Shown: piece by piece, positions 20,590-43,015 of the stretch
How the letters are laid out: every line of letters begins with the position of its first letter
Numbering within the stretch: position 1 is the stretch's first letter
Assembly (NCBI RefSeq): GCF_014358015.1
Contig: NZ_JACONV010000005.1
Coordinates: forward strand, 186,001-250,000
Length of the DNA: 64,000 nt
Direction of reading: 5' to 3'
Source of the DNA: Pseudomonas triticifolii
Lineage (GTDB): Bacteria > Pseudomonadota > Gammaproteobacteria > Pseudomonadales > Pseudomonadaceae
The notes under the pieces: model-generated
Databases searched by the model: none
Seen by the model: the letters and a program-made list of their open reading frames with translations, nothing else
Told to the model about the DNA's origin: nothing
Translations under genes and position numbers: made by a program

Positions 20590-21159
20590 TCAGTGCTGAT
20601 GCTGGCGGGTAACACCAGCGTCGAATTGCGCGACAACCTGTTGCCAGCCCACGCCGATCAGGGTCTTGTCGCTGAGATCGGCGGGCGCAGACGTGGCCTT
20701 GCGGTTGATCCAGATATCGGGCTGATCGTCAGCCGACGAGCCGACCCGCATCAGAAACGAGCCTGCCACGCCTGGCGACTGGCTCAGGCCCAGGTAGGAC
20801 TGCTCCAGCATTTGCCAGGCATGGCCGCCACGGCTGACGGAACTGGCGTCTTCGGCGAACGGCGCAAAGCCTTCTTCACCCAGTTGCTGCGCCGTGACCG
20901 GCGTCTGCTGTTCCTGAGTCAGCAGGCGGATTTCATCCAGCGTCACGCGCAGGTCGGCATAGATCCCCTGTTCGGCGGCGGTCAGGTCGCGGCGTGCATC
21001 GAGCTGATGGCTGGCCACGCTGTGGTCGTCCTGACGTTCGCCATGCAGGCTGACGACGCCAGCAGCAACTGCCAGAATCAACAGGCACAACAGCAGGACG
21101 TAGAGGGTTTCGTGCCCGGCCCCGGCCGGGCGCACGATCTGTCGGGTCGGCGCACTCAT
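20590..21159 (-). CDS. fpvK: Ferripyoverdine reduction complex protein FpvK
   Basis: A 189-residue protein with one N-terminal membrane anchor (about residues 19-40, rich in Leu, Ala and Val) and a periplasmic domain. It lies at the position of P. aeruginosa fpvK in the fpvG-H-J-K group, whose products act with the FpvG reductase to release iron from pyoverdine in the periplasm. Its start overlaps the fpvJ stop by four bases. No catalytic motif is recognisable; the assignment rests on position and topology. Confidence 0.8.
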   Translation of the reverse strand: MSAPTRQIVRPAGAGHETLYVLLLCLLILAVAAGVVSLHGERQDDHSVASHQLDARRDLTAAEQGIYADLRVTLDEIRLLTQEQQTPVTAQQLGEEGFAPFAEDASSVSRGGHAWQMLEQSYLGLSQSPGVAGSFLMRVGSSADDQPDIWINRKATSAPADLSDKTLIGVGWQQVVAQFDAGVTRQHQH

Positions 21160-21494
21160 GGGGTCTGGATGTCCGCCTGGTCGATTTCCACGACGTGACC
21201 GGGACCGGCATCGAACAGCACGTAGAACTCCGAGGCGGGGCGCTTGAACATGACGGTCGAATCTTCACCCAGCTTGCCGGGTACCAGAATGGTTTCGTCA
21301 TAGCCAATCACATCCAGCGTCACGCCCGGCGCGCCGCTGCCGTCGGAGAAACCGCCGGTGCAGCGGATCTGTTCGTTGTCGATCTGTTTGCACTCGCACA
21401 TCGGGTTGTGCGCCAGCGCCGTGTTGCTCAGGCCCATGCCGATCAGACAGAGCGCAGCGGCCGTCAGCTGCCGCAGGGAGAAGCGTGCATTCAT
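21156..21494 (-). CDS. fpvJ: Small periplasmic protein FpvJ
   Basis: A 112-residue secreted protein. The signal peptide MNARFSLRQLTAAALCL...ALA is followed by HNPMCECKQID, a short segment with two Cys (plus one in IRCTGG). It corresponds by position and size to P. aeruginosa fpvJ. ATG at 21494 is chosen over a longer reading from 21755 because it starts a clean signal peptide and overlaps the fpvH stop by four bases, like its neighbours. The role in pyoverdine iron release is inferred from the operon; the CxC could bind a metal. Confidence 0.82.
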   Translation of the reverse strand: MNARFSLRQLTAAALCLIGMGLSNTALAHNPMCECKQIDNEQIRCTGGFSDGSGAPGVTLDVIGYDETILVPGKLGEDSTVMFKRPASEFYVLFDAGPGHVVEIDQADIQTP

Positions 21495-22033
21495 GGTTTG
21501 GCTCCTTGTTTTTTCAGCCAGGCCACCGTGGTCGGTGAGGCCTGTTGCAGGGGAATGGAAGTCTGGTGCACGGAACCGTCCCAGCCTTCCATGGTGATCC
21601 ACAGCTCGGAATCGGCGCTGGTGGTTTCCGGGATCTGCATGAAGGCACCCATGCGATAGCCGCCGCCGAAGAAAATCACCCCGGCGGTACGCAGGCTGCG
21701 GGGCTTGCCGATGCGCAGGTAAGTGGCCTTGACCCGGTCGATACAGGCGTTGCACAGCGCGGCATTGAACCCTTTCATGTAGCCCGACGCGCCGGACAGA
21801 CGCGGCGCTTCGTTACGGTCCTCGGCCAGTCGCAGGCTCCAAGGACCGACCTTGAACTCGCCGATCTCCCGTTGTCCCAGGCCCTTGTCGCCACGATCCA
21901 GCGAGTTGTCAGCGAAGTACTTGGGCATGAAGCCCAGCGGAATCAGGATCAGCAGGACGTTGATGTGGAAACGCCATTTATGCCAGAAACGGCTCAGTGA
22001 CGAAGCGGGTTGCGCAACGGCGGCCTTGCTCAC
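21491..22033 (-). CDS. fpvH: FpvH membrane-anchored protein of the reduction complex
   Basis: A 180-residue protein with one membrane segment (about residues 22-36, FHINVLLILIPLGFMP) and a periplasmic domain holding LCNACIDRVKATYLRIG, a CxxC pair typical of redox or haem/metal contacts. By order it matches P. aeruginosa fpvH. Its start overlaps the fpvG stop by four bases (ATGA). A supporting role to the FpvG reductase is known for the family; the CxxC function is my inference. Confidence 0.82.
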   Translation of the reverse strand: MSKAAVAQPASSLSRFWHKWRFHINVLLILIPLGFMPKYFADNSLDRGDKGLGQREIGEFKVGPWSLRLAEDRNEAPRLSGASGYMKGFNAALCNACIDRVKATYLRIGKPRSLRTAGVIFFGGGYRMGAFMQIPETTSADSELWITMEGWDGSVHQTSIPLQQASPTTVAWLKKQGAKP

Positions 22034-23241
22034 AGGTTGTTCTCCGGGGTGCCGGTCGCCAGCGGCGGCCGTGGGGGTTGCCGGTTGGACATCGGGCTTA
22101 TCTTCGCCTCGCGCTTGAGGGCATTGAGGGTGGCCAGTGCGGTGCGTTTGCTCCAGATCAGCAGGCCGCTGAGCACCATCATGCTCAGCACCAGACCGAA
22201 GAACGCCCAGATCAGCTTGATCCAGATACCGCCGAAGTCGCCGGTGTGCAGCGGGCGCATCGACTCGGTCACGAACTCCAGTTTGTTGCGGTCCGATAGC
22301 AGGTGCGAGGCGGCGATTTCACCGCTGTAAGGATTGATCTCGGCGGTCTGGTACATCAGCGGATACCAGCTGCGGCCGCCAACCTGCATGTTGCTGTAGG
22401 CGTTGAACGGCGGTGTGATGAAACTCGCTTCCAGGCCCGGAATCCGCTCCTTGGCGATCTCCACGGCCTTTTCCAGGCTGATGGTGGGCGCAGGACTGCC
22501 GTCAGCGGTCAGCGGCACGGCGCTGTGGGGAATGATCGACGCCACTTGGGAGCGGCTGGAAATGCTGATCTGGTTGTCGCCCAGAATCGCCTGAATCAGA
22601 AACCAGGTGCCGGTGATGGAAATCACCGCAATGAACCAGATTGACCAGACACCACTGAGCCGGTGCAGGTCGCCCCAGAAAATCCGTGGGCCCTGGCTGA
22701 AGCGCAATGGCTTGAAAAAGCCTTTCCAGAATTTCTTGTAGACCACCAGCCCGGTGACCAGCGAAGCCAGCAGCGGCAGGCCGAGAATCGACACCAGATA
22801 CCAGCCCCACGAATAACCGTTGGTGAACGGCACCAGCCACCAGCCGTGCAGGGCGCGGGTGAAGCGGCGGAAATCGAACGACGGCGTCAGGCCCTGAATC
22901 ACCCCGGTGTACGGGTTGACGTAAGCGGGCACCGAGCGGCCGTCGGGGTAGGTCACGAACACACTGAGGGCAAAGTAATCGCCATCCGGCTGCATGATCG
23001 TGCCGACAATCAGGTCCGGTTCATTGCGTTCGAGTGTGGCGCGTATCTGCTCGAAACTCATCCGTTCGGCAGTGTCCGAAGGCGGGTTGTCGCGTATTTC
23101 CGGCATGGCCAGCCACATGATTTCCTTGCTGACCACCGCCAGCGTGCCGGTCACGCAGACGATCAGCACGAAAAACCAGATGGGCAGGGCCAGCCAGCTG
23201 TGGACGAGAAACCAGATTTTCGAGCGGGATTTCTTCGACAT
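22030..23241 (-). CDS. fpvG: Inner-membrane ferripyoverdine reductase FpvG (PepSY family)
   Basis: A 403-residue PepSY-associated membrane protein. It has an N-terminal segment KIWFLVHSWLALPIWFFVLIV, further segments near residues 150-190, 200 and 350, and conserved His residues (HSW, HGWW, HRLSG). FpvG of P. aeruginosa reduces Fe(III) bound to pyoverdine in the periplasm so that the siderophore can be recycled. It heads the eight-gene operon. Start: ATG at 23241 (MSKKSRSK) is the conservative choice; an in-frame GTG at 23262 would add seven residues and cannot be excluded. Confidence 0.9.
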   Translation of the reverse strand: MSKKSRSKIWFLVHSWLALPIWFFVLIVCVTGTLAVVSKEIMWLAMPEIRDNPPSDTAERMSFEQIRATLERNEPDLIVGTIMQPDGDYFALSVFVTYPDGRSVPAYVNPYTGVIQGLTPSFDFRRFTRALHGWWLVPFTNGYSWGWYLVSILGLPLLASLVTGLVVYKKFWKGFFKPLRFSQGPRIFWGDLHRLSGVWSIWFIAVISITGTWFLIQAILGDNQISISSRSQVASIIPHSAVPLTADGSPAPTISLEKAVEIAKERIPGLEASFITPPFNAYSNMQVGGRSWYPLMYQTAEINPYSGEIAASHLLSDRNKLEFVTESMRPLHTGDFGGIWIKLIWAFFGLVLSMMVLSGLLIWSKRTALATLNALKREAKISPMSNRQPPRPPLATGTPENNL

Positions 23242-23473
23242 GGGTAAACGGTCTCGATTCACGGGATTGAGCGGCCTTCAGGCAGGCACTGATGCTCGTT
23301 GGGGCAATTGGGCGTTTCCGGGATCTTCTGAAAAACGGGCGCGGTTATACCGACAGACCCCGTATCCAGTTAAAGACGAATGAGAATGCAAAAGATGTAG
23401 GTTTTTTTTGCGCCTAAATGAAAGGAAATGTTTCAGCTTGGTGGGCGTGAGTCGTCGATTGACATGAACCGGC

Positions 23474-23497
23474 TAATTTTCCATTCGCCGGCAACGT
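23474..23497 (+). promoter_or_regulatory. Candidate PvdS (IS-box) promoter for the SyrP-like hydroxylase
   Basis: TAATT at 23474-23478, 16 nt, CGT at 23495-23497, 71 nt before the ATG at 23568. It lies in the divergent fpvG/SyrP-like region (23242-23567, 326 bp). No matching motif is seen on the minus strand for fpvG; only a weak Fur-like AATGAGAAT at 23379-23387 is present there. Confidence 0.55.
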
Positions 23498-23567
23498 TCA
23501 ATCTGGACATTGGTGTTGCGTCGGGCCGCAGGGGATCGGGCGCTTTGGCCATCAAGGGAGAGTCATC

Positions 23568-24545
23568 ATGAGTCATGCGTTGAGTTTGCAGATCCGGCCA
23601 TTGCTGGCAGGAGCGGGTACATTGCCGATGCTGGTACAGGCACCCGAGCCCGGTCTGGACTTGATGGAAGCGCTGGGCGAATTCAAGCCGCTGGTCGCCG
23701 AACACCTGTATCGCGCAGGCGGCATTCTGTTTCGGGGCTTTGAGGTGGGTGGCCCTGAGGCGTTTCGCGAATTCGCCGCAGGCTTCGGCGATCCGCTGCT
23801 CAACTACGAGTTCGGTTCCACGCCGCGCAGCAACGTGACCAAGGGGGTGTACACCTCCACCGAATACCCCGCGCACCAGAGCATACCGCTGCACAACGAA
23901 CAGGCTTACACGCTGGAATGGCCGATGAAAATCTGGTTCTACAGCATGATTGCTGCACAGACCGGCGGTGAAACGCCGATTGCCGACAGCCGGGAAATCT
24001 ATCGCCGGATCCCTGCGCGCATTCGTGATCGATTCATCGAAAAGAAACTGATGTACGTACGCAACTACGGCAACGGGCTGGACGTCGAGTGGAGCCAGGT
24101 ATTCAACACCGAGGACGAACGCGTCGTTGAAGCCTACTGCCGTGCCCACGCCATCGAGTGCGAGTGGAAGGACGACGGCGAACTGCGCACCCGGCAAATC
24201 TGCCAGGCCGTGTCGCGCCATCCGGTCACTCAGGACACGGTCTGGTTCAACCAGGCGCACCTGTTCCACATCTCCAACCTTCAGCCGGAAGTGCGCGAAA
24301 CCCTGCTGGACGTGGTGGACGAAGAAGACCTGCCGCGCAACGTCTACTACGGCGACGGCTCGCCTCTCGAAGAGAGCCTGCTGGACGAGATTCGCGGGGT
24401 ACTCGACGACTGCACTATCAGCTTCCCGTGGCTGGAAAACGACGTGCTGATGCTCGACAACATGCTCACCGCCCACTCCCGCGCGCCATTCACCGGCAAG
24501 CGCAAAGTGGTCGTGGCCATGGCGCAGGGGCATTCGGACAAATAG
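23568..24545 (+). CDS. SyrP-like aspartate beta-hydroxylase (TauD/TfdA family)
   Basis: A 325-residue Fe(II)/2-oxoglutarate dioxygenase of the TauD/SyrP type. The metal triad reads H109-x-E111 (PLHNEQ) and H303 (NMLTAHSR), with an Arg (about 312) nine residues after the distal His as the 2-oxoglutarate contact. SyrP from the syringomycin cluster hydroxylates Asp bound to an NRPS carrier; here the two Asp modules downstream would be the targets, giving the beta-hydroxy-Asp iron ligands that replace hydroxyornithine. ATG at 23568 follows AGGGAGAG. It has its own PvdS-like promoter and lies 551 bp ahead of the NRPS genes. Confidence 0.9.
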   Translation: MSHALSLQIRPLLAGAGTLPMLVQAPEPGLDLMEALGEFKPLVAEHLYRAGGILFRGFEVGGPEAFREFAAGFGDPLLNYEFGSTPRSNVTKGVYTSTEYPAHQSIPLHNEQAYTLEWPMKIWFYSMIAAQTGGETPIADSREIYRRIPARIRDRFIEKKLMYVRNYGNGLDVEWSQVFNTEDERVVEAYCRAHAIECEWKDDGELRTRQICQAVSRHPVTQDTVWFNQAHLFHISNLQPEVRETLLDVVDEEDLPRNVYYGDGSPLEESLLDEIRGVLDDCTISFPWLENDVLMLDNMLTAHSRAPFTGKRKVVVAMAQGHSDK

Positions 24546-24604
24546 TTATATTCTTATCTTGATTCGCAATCATCCGGCTCTCCAGATAAGGCCGCAGCAC
24601 TGAA

Positions 24605-24840
24605 GCGCTTTTCTTGCGCGACAGTGGGCACACCGACGATTGCGACGCGGGTGAAGGCTGAGTTCTGGCGCTGATTCGGGGGGCAATCGGCAGGGATGCC
24701 GATTGAGCCGCACTGGGCCATGGATGGCCCATTTGCGGCGACCCCCGAATCAGTGACAGGACGAAGGTACCCCGGCGAAGCCGGGGCCGGAACCGGAGCT
24801 TGGGACTTTGCCTGATTTGGTCCCTCAAAGTAGGGCGCCG
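24605..24840. repeat. Multi-hairpin structured repeat, copy 1
   Basis: A non-coding element with an outer 12-bp stem CTGATTCGGGGG (24671-24682) / CCCCCGAATCAG (24742-24753). It encloses one hairpin AATCGGCA-ggga-TGCCGATT (24685-24704) and a second GCCGCA..GGGCCAT-gg-ATGGCCC..TGCGGC (24707-24739), that is, a three-way junction. A further hairpin CCCCGGC-gaa-GCCGGGG (24770-24786) follows. An inverted copy lies at about 62855-63090. This accounts for most of the 24546-25096 gene-free stretch. Confidence 0.85.
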
Positions 24841-25018
24841 TAAGGGCGCAAGGGTGACTTGAGCCAGGCATTCGGCTCACTGAGTCCGCAAGCTGTGCCG
24901 GTGGTGATGCAGAGCATCATGTGCACGAGTTTGCGTATCACACGAGCGTGGAATGACGCCCACGAAACAAGTAATCCTCCTTGTATTCATCAGCCCTGTC
25001 GTTTCCCACAAACCTTTC

Positions 25019-25041
25019 TAAATATTTCCCCGCCAATTCGT
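25019..25041 (+). promoter_or_regulatory. Candidate PvdS (IS-box) promoter for the side-chain NRPS genes
   Basis: TAAAT at 25019-25023, 15 nt, CGT at 25039-25041, 56 nt before the first NRPS ATG. The spacer is one shorter than the 16 seen at the other sites, so the match is good in bases but slightly off in spacing. Confidence 0.5.
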
Positions 25042-25096
25042 TCTTGTTGATACGACCGCGCCACATGGTCAGCCCCATTCAGCAAGGACTTGCCCC

Positions 25097-28000
25097 ATGA
25101 ACCCCGAACACGCCCAGAAACTCGCTCGCCGGTTTGTCGAGTTACCCCTTGAAAAACGTCGCCTGTTTCTCGACGGCATGCGTCGCGAAGACATGGATTT
25201 CTCTCTGTTCCCGATCCCGTCGTGCGAAGGGCTGGCCGAGCGTGACGGGCTGTCTTACGCGCAGCAGCGCATGTGGTTTCTCTGGCAACTGGACCCAGGC
25301 AGCGCGGCCTACAACCTGCCGATGTCGGTGTGCCTGAACGGCTTACTGGATCTGCCGCTGCTGGAGCAGGCCTTCAGCGCGCTGGTCGAGCGTCACGAGA
25401 GCCTGCGTACGACCTTCGGTCAGGACGGTGATCGGGCGTTCCAGCAGGTCGCACCGCCAGCGCCCATCAGCATCGAGCGGACTGACCTGAGCCCGCTGCC
25501 GGTCGATCAGCGCTGGGCCGCTGCGCGTCAGGCGATGGCCGAGCAGGCGGTGCAGGCGTTCGATTTGCAGCAAGGGCCGCTGTTCACGGTGCGTGTTCTG
25601 CGCCTGACCGAGCAGGAGCACCTGCTGCTGCTCAACCTGCATCACATGATCACCGACGGCTGGTCGATGAACGTACTGATCGATGAATGGCTGCGCGGTT
25701 ACGACGCGCTGGTGGCCGATCAGCCGATGCCGTTTCAACCGCTGGTCGTGCAGTACCGCGACTACGCCGTGTGGCAGCGCAGCTGGCTGGAAGCGGGCGA
25801 GCAGGAGCGGCAGCTGGATTACTGGCGCGCGCATCTGGGCGATGAACATCCGGTGCTTGAACTGCCGACAGACCGTCCGTACCCGGCCTTGCCCAGCCAT
25901 GAAGGCGCACGCCTGGAACTGGCGCTGGAGCCGGCGCTGTTGCGCAACCTGAAAGCCCTGGCCCATGGTCAGGGCGTGACCCTGTTCGTGGTGCTGCTGG
26001 CGACCTTCAAAAGCCTGCTGCATCGCTACAGCGGGCAGACCGACATTCGCGTCGGCGGGCTGATCGCCAACCGCACGCGCAGTGAAACCGAAGGGTTGAT
26101 CGGCTGCTTCATCAATACCCAGGTGTTGCGCAGCGAAGTGACCGCGCAGACGCGTTTTGCCGATCTGTTGCAAAGCGTCGCCAAAGCCTCGACCGGCGCA
26201 CAATCGCATCAGGAGCTGCCCTTCGATGCGGTGATTGACGCCCTGCAACCCGAGCGTAGCCAGAGCCATAACCCACTGTTTCAGGTGATGTTCAATCACC
26301 AGCCGGTAGTCGCCGATCTGCTCGACAAGCAACTGGCCTGCGGCCTGCGTGTGGCCAACCTGCCTGCCGAACAGCAGGCGCTGGCGCAGCGTTCCCACGC
26401 TGCGGCCAGTGACCTGATGCTGGCGACCAGCGGCGAAGGCGAGCAGTTGCACGCCGCCTTCACCTACGCCACCGACATTTTCGACGAGCCGACCATCGCC
26501 CGACTGGCCGCGCACTGGCGCAACCTGTTGGCTTCGGTCTGCGCCGACCCGCTGCAAACGGTGTCGCAACTGTCCATGCTGGCGGCGGATGAGCGCGCTC
26601 AGTTGCTGGATGTCGACAACGTCATCAAGGCTGATAGCAGCACGCCCGCACACCGACAGTTCGAGGCGCAGGCCAGGCACACGCCCAATGCCATCGCAGT
26701 GATCCTCGCCCAGGCCAGCGATTCGCCAAGTCTGACTTACGCCGAGTTGAACGCACGCAGCAACGAATGGGCCCATCGCCTGCGCGAGCGGGGCGTTGGG
26801 CCGGACGTGCTGGTCGGCGTGGCACTGGGCCGGTCGCTGGACATGCCCGTCGCGCTGCTGGCGGTGCTCAAGGCCGGTGGCGCTTACGTACCGCTCGACC
26901 TGTCGGTGCCGAGCGAGCGTTTGCGCCACGTGCTGCACGACAGCGGCCTCACACTGCTGCTGACCCACAGCGACCGTGTGAACGCGTTGCAAGGGCTGGC
27001 TGATATCGAGTGTCTGTGTATCGATCAGCCCGACAGCATGACTGCCGATCAGCAGGATCTGGATGTTGCGGTCGATGCATCCAGCCTCGCTTACGTCATC
27101 TATACCTCGGGCTCCACCGGGCGGCCCAAGGGTGTGGCGATCAGTCATGGCGCGCTGGCCGAGTTCGTGATCCTGGGTGCCGATTACAGCGATCTGCGCG
27201 ACGGTGACCGGGTGTTGCAGTTCGCAACCCACAGCTTCGACGGCTTCGTCGAACAGTTCTACCCGCCGCTGTGCCGGGGTGCCGCCGTGGTGCTGCGTGA
27301 CGAGCGTTTGTGGGACAGCGCCACCTTCCATCAGGCGGTTGTCGAACACGGCGTGACCCTTGCCGATTTGCCCGCCGCCTATTGGCTCACGCTGGTTCAG
27401 GACTTCGCCGCCCACCGGCCTGCGCATTACGGCGCGCTGCGACAGATTCATGTGGGCGGCGAGGCCATGGCCATCGAAGGCCTGCGTTTGTGGCGCGATG
27501 CGGGGTTGGACCATGTTCGCCTGCTCAACACCTACGGCCCGACCGAGGCCACGGTGGTGTCGAGCCTTTACGATTGCAGCGCGTTGACACCACAGGCGGT
27601 GTCCTGGCGTGGCGTGCCGATAGGCCATGCGCTCGCCGGGCGACGTCTGTACGTGCTCGACGATGACCTCAACCTGTTGCCGCAAGGCGCAGTGGGGGAG
27701 TTGTTCATTGGCGGGCCGGGTCTGGCGCGGGGGTATCACGGCCAGCCGGGCCTGAGTGCCGAGCGCTTCGTCGCCGATCCGTTCGTCGCGGGCGAGCGCC
27801 TGTACCGCACGGGCGACCGCGCCCGACAGCGTCTGGACGGTGCCATCGAGTACATCGGCCGGGTCGATCATCAGGTCAAGATTCGCGGCTTCCGTATCGA
27901 ACTGGGTGAAATCGAATCGCGCCTGCAGCAGTGCCGCGACGTGCGCGAAGCGGTCGTGCTGGCCCTTGCTTTGGCCGGCAGCACGCAACTGGTGGCTTAC

Positions 28001-28503
28001 GTTATGCCGCGCGCCGCAACCCCAGGCGACGCCGAGCAACTGGCTGTGCGCCAACGGATCAAGGCCGAGCTGCAAGCCGACCTGCCGGACTACATGGTGC
28101 CGACGCATCTTTTGTTGCTGCCAAACCTGCCGCTTACGCCCAGCGGCAAGCTGGACCGCAAGGCCTTGCCCGCGCCGGATCCCGGCCAGTTACAGGCGCG
28201 TTATCGCGCGCCGCACAGCGAGGTCGAAACCTGCCTCGCCGCCATCTGGCAGGACGTGCTGCACGCGCCTCGGGTCGGGCTGGACGATCACTTCTTCGAG
28301 CTGGGCGGCCATTCACTGCTGGCCGCGCAGGTCATTGCCCGGATCAAGACGCAACTGGGCGTCAGCCTGCCGTTGCGCGTGCTGTTCGAAAAGCCGGTGC
28401 TGGGCGATCTTGCGGCTGAGGTGACGCTGCTGACCGCCAACACCCCTGACAACGACTGGAGCGATATGGACCAGTTCATGGATTCGCTGGAGGAATTTGA
28501 AGC

Positions 28504-28507
<4 letters not shown>
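25097..28507 (+). CDS. Pyoverdine side-chain NRPS 1, single module C-A-T for Lys
   Basis: A 1136-residue single module: short N-terminal docking helix, C domain (HHMITDGW about residue 182, LCL type), A domain (TSGSTG about 670) and T domain (FFELGGHS about 1068), with an acidic C-terminal tail MDSLEEFEA. The specificity code read from the A domain is DGEDHGTVV, the Lys code of fluorescent pseudomonad pyoverdines as I remember it. It accepts the Dab-ended precursor from PvdL. Its stop overlaps the next start by four bases (ATGA). It is the first gene of the NRPS operon, behind a PvdS-like promoter. Confidence 0.93.
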
Positions 28508-36303
<7,796 letters not shown>

Positions 36304-36364
36304 TGGTTTTGCAGGGTGGAGGGGCATTTTTCGCCCCTGACACAGCGCTGTCGCGCAGCACACT

Positions 36365-36455
36365 TGTGGGAGCGGACTTGTCCGCGAAAAGGCCAGTAAG
36401 TTCGACGAATATTCAGCGACTGAAGCGCGGTATTCGCGGACAAGTCCGCTCCCAC
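36365..36455. repeat. REP inverted pair between two NRPS genes
   Basis: GTGGGAGCGGACTTGTCCGC at 36365-36388 and its complement at 36433-36455 form a long inverted pair inside the 258-bp gap between NRPS 2 and NRPS 3. This is the only gap in the otherwise coupled NRPS gene train. No promoter motif is visible in the gap. Confidence 0.85.
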
Positions 36456-36561
36456 GGATTATCTCCCACCGATTATCTATCTGCCGCGAGATAGCGTTGT
36501 GTCAGGCACAGCGCCGGTTCCCTCAGGACTGCTTCATTTCAGTTGTTTAGGAGAAACACCC

Positions 36562-43014
<6,453 letters not shown>

Positions 43015-43015
43015 C

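Noticed and set aside
23376..23396. Fur box for fpvG
   Set aside because: AATGAGAAT at 23379-23387 matches one half of the consensus but the other half fails; too weak to call.
23415..23419. TAAAT as PvdS -35 before the SyrP-like gene
   Set aside because: No CGT at the right distance (the next one is 26 nt away); the TAATT site at 23474 is better.
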